This document shows, piece by piece, positions 56,755 to 64,000 of a DNA stretch of 64,000 nt. Under the pieces are notes generated by a model. It saw only the letters and a program-made list of their open reading frames with translations, was not told the origin of the DNA and did no database searches. The stretch spans positions 310,001 to 374,000 of the forward strand of contig OZ240665.1 in the NCBI GenBank assembly GCA_965198565.1, read 5' to 3'. The stretch's first letter is position 1, and the number at the start of each line of letters is the position of its first letter. Source of the stretch: LMUY01 sp965198565 (GTDB lineage: Bacteria > Pseudomonadota > Alphaproteobacteria > Acetobacterales > Acetobacteraceae). Made by a program: the position numbers and the translations under genes.

Positions 56755-58265
56755 GCCGGGGCTTGAGCGCTTTCGTAGTGCTCGGCCACCAGGCGGTCGA
56801 TCAGGCGCACGCCGAAAGCGGTGGCGCCCTTGGGGGTGGTCGGGCTGTCCTTGCTGCTCCAAGCCATGCCGGCGATGTCCAGGTGGGCCCAGGGCACGCC
56901 GTTGGTGAAGCGCTGGATGAAGCAGGCGGCGCTGATCGAGCCGCCGGGGCGGCCGCCGACGTTCTTCATGTCGGCAATCTCGCTCTTCAGCATCTTGTCG
57001 TAGGCCTCGCCGAGCGGCATGCGCCAAAGCTTCTCGCCCCACTTCGTACCGGTGGCGAGCAGCTTTTGGGCCAGATCCTCGTCGTTGCTGAACAGCCCGG
57101 CGTATTCATGCCCAAGGCTGACGATGATGCCGCCGGTGAGCGTTGCCAGGTCCACCATGAAGGCGGGCTCGAAGCGTTCCTGGCAATACCACAGCACGTC
57201 ACCGAGCACGAGGCGGCCCTCGGCGTCGGTGTTGATGATCTCGACGGTCTGGCCCGAGTAGCTGGTCACGACGTCGCCGGGTCGTTGCGCGGTGCTGGAA
57301 GGCATGTTCTCGACCAAGCCGACCAGCCCTACCACGTCCACCGGGGCGCGCCGGCCGGCCAGCGCCGCCATGGCGCCGACCACCGCACCGGCGCCCGCCA
57401 TGTCCCACTTCATGTCCTCCATGCCGCCCGCGGGCTTTATGGAGATGCCCCCGGTGTCGAAGGTGACGCCCTTGCCGATGAAGGCGAGCGGCTTGGGCTT
57501 AGGCGCGCCCTTCTTAGCTTTGCCCTTGCCGCCCCCGGAGGCGCCGTTCCAGCGCATCACCACCATGCGTGGCTCGGTGGCGCTGCCGAGCGAGACGCCC
57601 ATCAGCATGCCGAAGCCGAGCTTGTCCATCTCCTTGGGGCCGAACACCTCCACCTTGACGCCCAGCTCCTCGAGTTGCAGGCAGCGGTCGGCCATCTCGG
57701 CGGGGAACAGCACGTTGGCCGGCTCGCTCACCAGGTTCCGCGCCAGGGTCACGCCATGGGCCACGGCCTGCATGGGGGCCCAGGCGGTGGCGGTGGCGGC
57801 GGGGTCGGCGCAGAGCACGGTGAGTGCGCTGAGCTTTGGCTTGTCCTCCGGCTTTTCCTTGGTGCGGTATTTGTCGAAGCGATAGGCGCGCAGCGTGGCG
57901 CCCATCGCGGCGGCGGCGGCGTGTTCGGGCGGCAGATCCTGCGTGGCGAGTGCCGCCTCCGGCTCGCTGGCCAGTGCGCTGGCGGCCGCCCCGCCAGCCG
58001 CTTCCACGCCGTGCGCGGTGAGTTCCGCCGCGCGGCCCAGCCCCACCGCCACGACCCGGGACAGCCCCGCGCCGGGAGCGAGCACGGTGCAGGAAGAGCC
58101 CGTCTTGCCGGTGAATTTGGCGGCGGTGAACGCCCGGTGCAGCGCGCCATCGGTGGCGCGGTCGAGCTCGGCGGCCATTCCCGCGGTTTCGGCCTCCTCC
58201 GCCACCAGCAAGGCGAGCGCCCCCGAACCGGGCAGCGTGGCGGGGGCGAAATGGATGGCGAGCAT
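56751..58265 (-). CDS. pepA: leucyl aminopeptidase
   Basis: A 504-residue M17 peptidase, which removes N-terminal residues from peptides. Metal and active-site motifs: LAFIGKGVTFDTGGISIKPAGGMEDMKWDMAG and IINTDAEGRLVLGD. A GK-rich insertion (SGGGKGKAKKGAPKPK, about residues 255-270) before the catalytic domain is unusual for PepA and likely a surface loop. The ATG at 58265 is preceded by AGGAAAC; upstream codons look unrelated to the family. It is the first gene of a run with the second M17 paralogue, holC and the Pro-rich protein. Confidence 0.95.
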   Translation of the reverse strand: MLAIHFAPATLPGSGALALLVAEEAETAGMAAELDRATDGALHRAFTAAKFTGKTGSSCTVLAPGAGLSRVVAVGLGRAAELTAHGVEAAGGAAASALASEPEAALATQDLPPEHAAAAAMGATLRAYRFDKYRTKEKPEDKPKLSALTVLCADPAATATAWAPMQAVAHGVTLARNLVSEPANVLFPAEMADRCLQLEELGVKVEVFGPKEMDKLGFGMLMGVSLGSATEPRMVVMRWNGASGGGKGKAKKGAPKPKPLAFIGKGVTFDTGGISIKPAGGMEDMKWDMAGAGAVVGAMAALAGRRAPVDVVGLVGLVENMPSSTAQRPGDVVTSYSGQTVEIINTDAEGRLVLGDVLWYCQERFEPAFMVDLATLTGGIIVSLGHEYAGLFSNDEDLAQKLLATGTKWGEKLWRMPLGEAYDKMLKSEIADMKNVGGRPGGSISAACFIQRFTNGVPWAHLDIAGMAWSSKDSPTTPKGATAFGVRLIDRLVAEHYESAQAPA

Positions 58266-58361
58266 CGACGGGTTTCCTGGATAGGGCGGGAGGCCGCGGA
58301 TTGTAGCAGCCATCGCGCGCTTTGCCAGGGTGGGGTTCGCGGCTTGATTTGCAACTGGCTA

Positions 58362-58385
58362 CGTATTACGCGTTGCGTATTACGC
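58362..58385. promoter_or_regulatory. tandem repeats, candidate HigA operator
   Basis: Two direct copies of CGTATTACGC (58362-58371 and 58376-58385), upstream of higB. GTATTAC-type repeats precede many higBA modules and are bound by HigA. The region also holds TAGAAT (58395-58400) as a possible -10 box for higBA. It lies between the divergent pepA and higB genes, so the operator could affect pepA too. Confidence 0.55.
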
Positions 58386-58430
58386 TCCAAGGGCTAGAAT
58401 GACGAAGCTTGGCGGGGCTAGGGACCAGCC

Positions 58431-58712
58431 GTGATCATGTCTATCCGTGGACGGGCCACGCAGGCGTTTATCGAAACTGGCAAGTCGAAATTTTCAGGGC
58501 TTGATACCGCACTCGCAGATCAGCGCTTGGCCGAGCTCAATGCAGCGACATCGCTCTCCTCGCTGTCTCCACTTGCCAGCGTTGGGCTCCATAAGCTGAA
58601 GGGCGATCTCCGCGGCTTCTGGTCCATGGACATCAATGGGCCATGGCGGCTGCTGTTTCGCTTTCGCGACGGCAACGCCTACGAGGTTCAGATTGTTGAT
58701 CCACACCGATGA
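58431..58712 (+). CDS. higB: HigB-type toxin (RelE superfamily)
   Basis: A 93-residue RelE-fold mRNA interferase. MIMSIRGRATQAFIETGKSK is the usual HigB head (SFRxKxLxxFFETG). LHKLKGDLRGFWSMDINGPWRLLFRFRDGNAYEVQIVDPHR has the H-x-L-x-G-x-x-x-x-W-S and R-WR-FR features and the terminal D-x-H. HigB cuts mRNA on the ribosome when free of HigA. The start is a GTG at 58431 in agreement with the family; an ATG two codons further (58437) is possible. It is upstream of the antitoxin, the reversed order typical of higBA. Confidence 0.9.
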   Translation: MIMSIRGRATQAFIETGKSKFSGLDTALADQRLAELNAATSLSSLSPLASVGLHKLKGDLRGFWSMDINGPWRLLFRFRDGNAYEVQIVDPHR

Positions 58713-58719
58713 GGCAGCA

Positions 58720-59061
58720 TTGACATCCTTTCCGACCGACGCTTCCGACAACGGTGAAATCCTCCCGCAGCCGCTCGGCATCCTGCTTCGCCCGGTTCAT
58801 CCTGGCCGGACGCTCGAAGCGGAGATGAAGCAGCGCGGGATGACGGCCAACGCGCTTGCTTTGCGCCTTCGCGTACCGTCCAATCGGCTGACCGATATTG
58901 TCCGAGGCAAGCGCGGCATCTCTCCCGAGACGGCTTTGCGACTAGGTCGGTTCTTCGGGAACGGCCCTGCATTCTGGGTCAGTCTACAAGCGAATTACGA
59001 CTTGGCGGTGGTTCAGCGCGAGGTAGGCCCCGCAATCGAGCGCGAAGTCGAACGCGCATGA
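58720..59061 (+). CDS. higA: HigA-type antitoxin (XRE family)
   Basis: A 113-residue XRE-family antitoxin. PGRTLEAEMKQRGMTANALALRLRVPSNRLTDIVRGKRGISPETALRLGRFFG is the helix-turn-helix domain, followed by GPAFWVSLQANYDLAVVQRE, the HigA C-terminal. The start is likely a TTG at 58720 with GAGG five bases upstream; no ATG or GTG sits in frame in the required place. It binds HigB and represses the operon, by analogy. The stop overlaps cysQ (ATGA), so synthesis of CysQ is coupled to that of the antitoxin. Confidence 0.9.
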   Translation: MTSFPTDASDNGEILPQPLGILLRPVHPGRTLEAEMKQRGMTANALALRLRVPSNRLTDIVRGKRGISPETALRLGRFFGNGPAFWVSLQANYDLAVVQREVGPAIEREVERA

Positions 59062-59819
59062 CCGACCCCGCCGCGCTGCTGGCGCTTGCCGCCGATCTTG
59101 CCGAGCGGGCTGCCGCCGTCATCCTAGCCATCCGCGCCCGCGGGTTCGAGACCTTGAGCAAACATGACGACACCCCCGTGACCGAGGCGGATCACCAGGC
59201 CGAAGCGCTGATCGCCGCCGGGCTGCGACAAGCCACGCCGGGCATCCAGGTGGTTGCCGAGGAGGAAGCCGCCGCCGGCCGTGCCCATGACGAAGCCGCG
59301 GATTACTGGCTGGTCGACCCGCTGGACGGCACGCGCGAATTCGCCGCCGGGCACGACCAGTTCACCGTCAATATCGGCCTGGTCCGCCACGGCGCCCCCG
59401 TGCTGGGAGTGGTCGCCGTGCCGGCCATGGGCGAGCTGTTCGGCGGCATCGTGGGGGCCGGCGCCTGGAAGCGGTCGGCGGCGGGGCAGCAGCCGATCAA
59501 CACGCGCAGTCCGCCACCCGAGGGGCTGACCGTGGTTGCGTCGCGGCACTACGCCACCGACCCGGCGCTGGCCGCCCTGCTCGCGCAACACCGGGTCGCT
59601 CACCTGGCCAATTACGGTTCGGCGCTGAAGATCGTGCGCGTGGCCGAGGGCGCGGCCGACTTCTATCCCCGGCTCGGCCGCACCATGGAGTGGGACACCG
59701 CCGGGCCGCAGGCGGTGCTGGAAGCGGCGGGGGGGCGCCTGGTGGATGGCGATGGCCACGCGTTGCACTACGGCAAGCCCGGCTGGGACAACCCGCCGTT
59801 CTTCTGCCACGGGCGGTGA
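59058..59819 (+). CDS. cysQ: 3'(2'),5'-bisphosphate nucleotidase (CysQ)
   Basis: A 253-residue inositol monophosphatase-fold enzyme that hydrolyses 3'-phosphoadenosine-5'-phosphate to AMP in sulfur metabolism. Metal-binding motifs: VVAEEEAAAG (Glu), WLVDPLDGTREFAAG (D-P-L-D-G-T with D, D) and MEWDTAGPQAVLEAAGG (W-D). Substrate-specific EF within REFA and length agree with CysQ rather than SuhB. The ATG overlaps higA (ATGA) and the end overlaps tsaC (GTGA), so the toxin-antitoxin genes, cysQ and tsaC are one coupled run. Confidence 0.92.
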   Translation: MTDPAALLALAADLAERAAAVILAIRARGFETLSKHDDTPVTEADHQAEALIAAGLRQATPGIQVVAEEEAAAGRAHDEAADYWLVDPLDGTREFAAGHDQFTVNIGLVRHGAPVLGVVAVPAMGELFGGIVGAGAWKRSAAGQQPINTRSPPPEGLTVVASRHYATDPALAALLAQHRVAHLANYGSALKIVRVAEGAADFYPRLGRTMEWDTAGPQAVLEAAGGRLVDGDGHALHYGKPGWDNPPFFCHGR

Positions 59820-60784
59820 CGCAGCGCCTGCGCCCGGGTGACCCGGCGGCCGCCTCGCTGCTGCTGGCGGGCGAACTCGTGGCCTTCCCGACCGAGACCG
59901 TCTACGGCCTGGGCGCCGACGCGACCCGCAACACGGCGGTGGCCGCGGTGTTCGCCGCCAAGGGCCGGCCGCACTTCAACCCGCTGATCTGCCACTACCC
60001 GGATGCCGACGCCGCGTTCCGCCACGTCGAGCCGTCCGAGTTCGCCAAGCGCTTGGCCGGCGCATTCTGGCCCGGTCCGCTCACTTTGGTGTTGCCCCGG
60101 CGCATCACCTGCCCGGTGGCGCTGCTGGCCGGCGCGGGGCTAGACACGCTGGCGGTGCGCGTGCCTGCCCATCCCGTGGCGCTCGGGCTGCTGCGCGCGG
60201 TGGGCCGGCCGGTCGCGGCCCCCTCGGCGAACCGCTCCGGCTCCGTCTCGCCCACCACGGCGGAGCATGTGCTGGACGGGCTGGCGGGGCGCATCGCGGC
60301 GGTGGTGGATGGCGGCGCCTGTGCCGTGGGCGTGGAGTCCACCGTGCTCGACCTGACGGGGCAGCGCCCGTTCTTGCTGCGTCCTGGCGGCGTAGCGACG
60401 GAGGCGCTCGAGGCGCTGCTCGGCCCGGTCGCCCGCGGGATCACGGCGGCGGCGGCCGAGGCGTCGCGCTCGTTGCGCTCCCCGGGGCTGCTGGTGTCGC
60501 ATTATGCGCCCACCCTGCCGGTCCGGCTGGACGCACGTGATGTTGCGGTGGACGAGGCCTTGCTTGCGTTTGGTCCGCCCCTGCCAGGCGCCGGTGCCAC
60601 CTTCGAACTCAGCCGCGCGGGCGATACGCTAGAGGCAGCGTCCCGCCTGTTCGCCGGGCTGCGCTGGCTGGACGCGGAGGGCCAACGCCTCGGGCTGCGC
60701 GGGATCGCCGCGATGCCAGTGGCGGACGGTGGGCTTGGAGAGGCGATCCAGGACCGCCTGCAACGGGCGGCGGCGCCTCGCTGA
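59816..60784 (+). CDS. tsaC: L-threonylcarbamoyladenylate synthase (Sua5 type)
   Basis: A 322-residue enzyme for the first step of tRNA t6A37 modification. The YrdC domain has GELVAFPTETVYGLGADATRNTAVAAVFAAKGRPHFNPLICH (the KxR and ligand groove) and PVAAPSANRSGSVSPT (the SxN). From about residue 205 a linker leads to the C-terminal Sua5 domain (LLVSHYAPTLPVRLDARDV onward), which makes it the long Sua5 form. The GTG at 59816 overlaps the cysQ stop. t6A is required for growth in many bacteria, so coupling to a toxin-antitoxin module is notable. Confidence 0.92.
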   Translation: MTQRLRPGDPAAASLLLAGELVAFPTETVYGLGADATRNTAVAAVFAAKGRPHFNPLICHYPDADAAFRHVEPSEFAKRLAGAFWPGPLTLVLPRRITCPVALLAGAGLDTLAVRVPAHPVALGLLRAVGRPVAAPSANRSGSVSPTTAEHVLDGLAGRIAAVVDGGACAVGVESTVLDLTGQRPFLLRPGGVATEALEALLGPVARGITAAAAEASRSLRSPGLLVSHYAPTLPVRLDARDVAVDEALLAFGPPLPGAGATFELSRAGDTLEAASRLFAGLRWLDAEGQRLGLRGIAAMPVADGGLGEAIQDRLQRAAAPR

Positions 60785-60811
60785 GAGCCGCCACGCGTTC
60801 TGGCGGCAGCG

Positions 60812-61111
60812 CTACGACGGATGCGGCAGTTGCCGGTGGGCGCTCTGCTGCATCTCGAGCCGGGTGATTCTGGTCACGACGTCGGAAACGATCGAGCTGG
60901 CAAATCCGGTGGCGGCGATGCCCGCGGCAGCTCTGGCTTCGGAAATCATTTGGCCTTGACCAGCTTCCAGATGCGTCATGCGGTCCTCCAAGGCGCGCAG
61001 GAGGGTGTCGATCAGCTCCAGCGCGCTATGCGTCTTGGTTTGCAGTTCGAGCATGTCCTCGAGTTTGCGGCCTATGGTCCAAAGACGCGCTGGAACGTCC
61101 CACAGGTTCAA
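60812..61111 (-). CDS. small coiled-coil protein A of a pair, unknown
   Basis: A 99-residue protein: MNLWDVPARLWTIGRKLEDMLELQTKTHSALELIDTLLRALEDRMTHLEAG, then Gly/Ala-rich GIAATGFASSIVSDVVTRITRLEMQ. Residues 10-55 have a heptad pattern typical of a coiled coil. It has no signal peptide; the later stretch is too polar to be a clear membrane segment. Its motif IDTLLRALEDRMTHLE resembles VDAILSRLETNITHER of the neighbour at 61118. I know no family. The upstream neighbour lies six bases away on the same strand. Confidence 0.6.
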   Translation of the reverse strand: MNLWDVPARLWTIGRKLEDMLELQTKTHSALELIDTLLRALEDRMTHLEAGQGQMISEARAAAGIAATGFASSIVSDVVTRITRLEMQQSAHRQLPHPS

Positions 61112-61117
61112 GGATCG

Positions 61118-61348
61118 CTATCCCGCCCGGTTGGTCTCGACCGCGCGGTCATTCAGCCGGAGCAGCAGGGCATCGATGGCGGTACGCTCGTGCGTTATAT
61201 TGGTCTCGAGCCGAGACAAGATTGCGTCGACATCCCGCAACAGACCGTCTTGCGCGAGGCTCGCCTCCGCTCCAGCGCCGAGGTTCTTGAGGTAACCCGT
61301 GATCTGGGGGTCGCTGTAAGCCACCGTCTCCAACCTGTACTCGGACAT
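61118..61348 (-). CDS. small coiled-coil protein B of a pair, unknown
   Basis: A 76-residue protein starting MSEYRLETVAYSDPQITGYLKNLG, then GLLRDVDAILSRLETNITHERTAIDALLLRLNDRAVETNRAG. The second half is a likely coiled coil. No family recognised. GGAGG lies just before the ATG at 61348 (minus strand GTAGGAGGGTCCG). The gene ends six bases before protein A. Neither gene has a recognised mobile-element neighbour, and codon use looks like the surroundings, so recent transfer is not obvious. Confidence 0.6.
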   Translation of the reverse strand: MSEYRLETVAYSDPQITGYLKNLGAGAEASLAQDGLLRDVDAILSRLETNITHERTAIDALLLRLNDRAVETNRAG

Positions 61349-61508
61349 CGGACCCTCCTACCACTAGAGTATAGCGCAAAGCGGGCGTCTGTTCCATCCA
61401 TCCATTCGAGCGGCGCTTGCGCGAGCATGCCTGCTGCGCCGGGTCGCCCATTGCTCCGCTGGCGCCGAAGGCCCACCTGTAGGTGGTCGTTCTCCGCCGG
61501 GGTTGCCG

Positions 61509-62921
61509 ATGAGCCTGCTGCCAGAGTTGCGCGACCTGCTCGGTGAGCGGGGCCTCTTGACCGATGCGGTGGATATCGCGCCCGCCGGGCAGGATTGGCG
61601 CGGGCTCTACCATCAGCCGCCGCTCGCCCTGGTGCGGCCCGCCAGCACAGCCGAAGTCTCCGAAGCCGTCCGGATTTGCCTCGCGCACGCGGTTGCCATG
61701 GTACCGCAAGGCGGCAACACCAGCATGGTCGGCGGCGCGGTGCCGAGCGGGCCCGGCCAGGTGGTGATCAGCCTTGCCCGCATGAACCAGGTGCGCGCGG
61801 TCGACGCGGTGGACCTCACGCTCTCGATCGAGGCCGGCGCCACGCTCAAGGCGGCGCAGGACGCGGCCGTGGCGGCGGGCTGTCTGCTGCCGCTGTCGAT
61901 CTCCTCGGAAGGCACGGCGCAGATCGGCGGCGTGCTGGCGGCCAACGCGGGCGGCAACAACACCGTGCGCTACGGCAATGCGCGGGACCTGGTGCTCGGG
62001 CTGGAAGCGGTGCTGCCAGATGGTTCGGTGTGGAACGGGATGCGCCGGCTGCGCAAGGACAACACCGGCTACAGCCTGCGCCACCTGCTGATCGGCTCCG
62101 AAGGCACGCTCGGCATCATCACCGCGGCCGTGCTGAAGCTCGCCCCGCGCCTGCGCGAGCGCGAAGTGGCCCTGTGCGCGCTGCCCTCGCTGGAGGCGGT
62201 GCTGGCGCTGTTCGGCCGCGTGCAGGCGCAGGACGCCGCGGCGCTGCAAGCCTTCGAATACATGGGCGGCGCCGGCATGGGCCTGGTGCTCAAGCATATC
62301 CCCGGCGCGACCCTGCCGATCGGCCCGGCGCCGCACTATGCGCTGCTGGAACTCGCCACCGCGCGCGCCAATGGCGGGTTGCGCGCCGGGCTCGAGACGG
62401 TGCTGGAGGCAGCGCTCGAGGACGGCACCATCACCGACGCCACCCTGGCCGAGAGCGAAGCCCAGCGCCTCGCTTTGTGGAAGCTGCGCGAAGAGCATTC
62501 CGAAGCCCAAAAGCGCGAGGGCGCCTCGGTGAAGAACGACGTCTCGGTGCCCGTCTCCCGCGTGCCGGAGCTGCTGCAGCGTGGCGAGGCGGCGGTCGCG
62601 GCGTTGATCCCGGGGGTGCGCTGCGTGGCGTTCGGCCATATCGGCGACGGCAACATCCACTTCAACTTCGCCCAGCCCGAAGGTGCCGACGGCGCCGCCT
62701 TCCTAGCGCAGGACCACGCCATCATGGACGCGGTGGGCGCGGTGGTGCGCGAGCTGGACGGCTCGTTTTCCGCCGAGCACGGCGTCGGCCAGCTCAAACC
62801 CTACATGATGCCCGATTGGCGCGGCGGGCCAGAGCTGGAGGCGATGCGCCGAATCAAGGCCGCGCTCGACCCGGCGGGCTTGATGAACCCCGGCAAGGTT
62901 CTCCCCGGCCTACCGGCGTGA
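61509..62921 (+). CDS. FAD-linked oxidase, D-2-hydroxyacid dehydrogenase type (GlcD/D2HGDH-like)
   Basis: A 470-residue PCMH-family flavoprotein. FAD-binding elements: MVPQGGNTSMVGGAVPSG and LPLSISSEGTAQIGGVLAANAGGNNTVRYGNARDLVLG. The C-terminal oxidase domain ends with FGHIGDGNIHFNFAQP (metal-binding His pair) and SAEHGVGQLK. It resembles D-2-hydroxyglutarate or D-lactate dehydrogenases (Dld2 type) more than GlcD, and passes electrons to an unknown acceptor. I use the ATG at 61509; a TTG two codons upstream is in frame. The stop overlaps the MFS gene (GTGA). Confidence 0.9.
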   Translation: MSLLPELRDLLGERGLLTDAVDIAPAGQDWRGLYHQPPLALVRPASTAEVSEAVRICLAHAVAMVPQGGNTSMVGGAVPSGPGQVVISLARMNQVRAVDAVDLTLSIEAGATLKAAQDAAVAAGCLLPLSISSEGTAQIGGVLAANAGGNNTVRYGNARDLVLGLEAVLPDGSVWNGMRRLRKDNTGYSLRHLLIGSEGTLGIITAAVLKLAPRLREREVALCALPSLEAVLALFGRVQAQDAAALQAFEYMGGAGMGLVLKHIPGATLPIGPAPHYALLELATARANGGLRAGLETVLEAALEDGTITDATLAESEAQRLALWKLREEHSEAQKREGASVKNDVSVPVSRVPELLQRGEAAVAALIPGVRCVAFGHIGDGNIHFNFAQPEGADGAAFLAQDHAIMDAVGAVVRELDGSFSAEHGVGQLKPYMMPDWRGGPELEAMRRIKAALDPAGLMNPGKVLPGLPA

Positions 62922-64000
62922 ACGACGTCGGCCCGGCAGCCGCCAAAGCGCCAGAGCCTCCCGTGACCGAGCCGCTTCGGGCCGAGCCTCCCGCCACTGA
63001 GCCACTTGGGGCCGAGCCGCCCGACCCGAAGCGCTGGATCGCGCTGGTGGTCCTGCTCACCGGCGCGTTCCTGCCCGCGTTCGACTTCTTCGTGGTCAAC
63101 GTGGCGCTGCCCTCGATGCAGAGCGACCTGCATGCCAGTCCCGCCGACCTCGAATTGGTCGTGGCCGGCTACGGGCTGGCTTTCGCCGTGCTGCTGGTCA
63201 CGGGCGGGCGGCTTGGCGACCTGTTCGGCCGCAAGCGCCTATTCATCATCGGCATGACCGGCTTCACCATCGCCTCCGCGCTGTGCGGCGCCGCCATCAG
63301 TCCGCTGATGCTGATCGCCTCCCGGGTGCTGCAGGGGCTGACCGCGGCGCTGCTCAATCCGCAGGTGCTGGCCATCATCCGGGTGACCTTCCCGGACCAT
63401 GAACGCGCCCGCGCGATCGGCTTCTTCGGCACCACCTTGGGGCTGGCCTCGATCCTGGCCCAGTTGATCGGCGGCGGCCTGGTGCAGGCGGACCTGTTCG
63501 GCCTGGGCTGGCGGCCGATCTTCCTGGTGAACGTGCCCGTCGGCGCCGTCGCGCTGTTCTTCGCCGCCCGCACCTTGCGCAACTCGCGCGCCGAGGGCCG
63601 CCCGACCATCGACTGGGGCGGCATCGCCCTGCTCAGCCTGTTCCTCAGCATGCTGTCCTACCCGCTGGTGGAGGGGCACAGCGCCGGCTGGCCGAACTGG
63701 ATGCTGTGGTGCCTGATCGGCTCGGTTCCGGCGCTGGCGGCCTTCGTGTTCTACGAGGGGGCGCTGCAGTTGCGCGGCCGCTCGCCGCTGGTCAACCTGC
63801 GCCTGTTCCGCGACCCCGGCTTCAGCATCGGCCTGGTGATGGTGGGGACGTTCTTCGGCGGGCTGTCGGCGTTTTTCCTCGGGCTGACCATCTTCCTGCA
63901 GCAGGGCCTGGGCTACGGCCCGTTCCCGACCGGGCTGGTGTTCGTAGGCTTCGGCATCGGGTTCTTTGCCGGCAGCCTGGTTTCCGCGCGGCTCGCCCGC
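62918..64000 (+). CDS. MFS transporter, DHA2 family, N-terminal part (runs off the window)
   Basis: About 361 residues are visible, with the end beyond base 64000. A 40-residue Pro/Glu-rich head holds two copies of a T-E-P-L-x-A-E-P-P unit. Then WIALVVLLTGAFLPAFDFFVVNVALPSMQSDL (motif D1) and GGRLGDLFGRKRLFIIG (motif A), SRVLQGLTAALLNPQVLAIIR (motif C region), and at least ten membrane segments can be counted. It belongs to the 14-segment drug:proton antiporters. The GTG at 62918 overlaps the oxidase stop, so it may export or supply the oxidase substrate; that is an inference. Confidence 0.88.
   Translation, partial: MNDVGPAAAKAPEPPVTEPLRAEPPATEPLGAEPPDPKRWIALVVLLTGAFLPAFDFFVVNVALPSMQSDLHASPADLELVVAGYGLAFAVLLVTGGRLGDLFGRKRLFIIGMTGFTIASALCGAAISPLMLIASRVLQGLTAALLNPQVLAIIRVTFPDHERARAIGFFGTTLGLASILAQLIGGGLVQADLFGLGWRPIFLVNVPVGAVALFFAARTLRNSRAEGRPTIDWGGIALLSLFLSMLSYPLVEGHSAGWPNWMLWCLIGSVPALAAFVFYEGALQLRGRSPLVNLRLFRDPGFSIGLVMVGTFFGGLSAFFLGLTIFLQQGLGYGPFPTGLVFVGFGIGFFAGSLVSARLAR

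Noticed and set aside
62940..63040. Tandem repeat in the MFS N terminus as a minisatellite
   Set aside because: Only two imperfect copies of a nine-residue unit; too few to call a repeat array.
1..64000. tRNA or rRNA genes and CRISPR arrays
   Set aside because: No TTCGA-type T-loop within a cloverleaf context, no 16S/23S conserved stretches and no regular spaced repeats were seen. tRNAscan would confirm.
1..64000. Insertion sequences or prophage
   Set aside because: No DDE transposase, integrase or phage structural genes were found. The only mobile-like items are the small palindromes and a regulator relic.

Overview
The window looks like chromosomal DNA of a high-GC alphaproteobacterium, most likely Rhodospirillales and probably Acetobacteraceae. 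That placement is an inference. It rests on strong G/C bias at third codon positions, long antisense shadow frames, the orders metK-trmB, clpS-clpA and proA-nadD-rsfS-pssA, a phasin with a candidate PhaR-type operator, MmcB, and an MdtABC-like efflux set with its own outer-membrane channel. I found no rRNA, tRNA, CRISPR array, insertion sequence, prophage or conjugation gene. Most of the window is core genome with small accessory insertions.

Layout. 1-6.5 kb: lipid and LPS genes (glycosyltransferase, LpxH-like phosphoesterase, DagK-like kinase, hldE), an Rrf2 regulator, mmcB, a Rieske oxygenase and a RelE/ParE-type toxin-antitoxin pair. 6.6-17.8 kb: metK-trmB, aldo/keto reductase, WD40 protein and CobW GTPase, VOC protein and GST, class III aminotransferase coupled to a GT2 glycosyltransferase, then radC, a thioesterase and map. 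17.9-25.8 kb: D,D-carboxypeptidase, phasin, clpS-clpA, DUF427, folC, a CPBP protease and a fasciclin lipoprotein. 25.8-31 kb: a minus-strand run proA-nadD-rsfS-pssA-membrane protein, a regulator relic, GST and a 45-residue membrane peptide. 31-40 kb: a ModA-like binding protein, a transporter group (DUF3253, SbmA/BacA-like ABC, MFS), two unrecognised genes, an ankyrin protein and a SYLF lipoprotein-like protein. 40-49.6 kb: the four-gene RND efflux operon. 49.8-53.6 kb: flhF-flhG followed by opgC and an SGNH-type protein. 54-58 kb: two leucyl aminopeptidase paralogues plus holC. 58.4-64 kb: higB-higA-cysQ-tsaC as one coupled run, two small coiled-coil genes, an FAD oxidoreductase and a truncated MFS transporter.

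Recurring themes. Genes are tightly packed, and stop/start overlaps (ATGA, GTGA) are common. In at least three junctions the overlapping start appears to be a rare codon (CTG for the GT2 gene and holC, ATA for rsfS). About ten copies of a CCCTCTCCC/GGGAGAGGG palindrome lie between or at the ends of genes. Some form inverted pairs, two supply stop codons to a gene, and one appears to provide and mask the ribosome-binding site of mdtC. A second dispersed repeat accompanies the palindrome at two loci.

I did not find a convincing wholly new multi-gene system. The best leads are a matched pair of PhaR-like operators that links an unknown 45-residue membrane peptide to the phasin, a palindrome hairpin that could gate mdtC translation, a toxin-antitoxin module translationally coupled to cysQ and tsaC, and a pair of adjacent related coiled-coil proteins.
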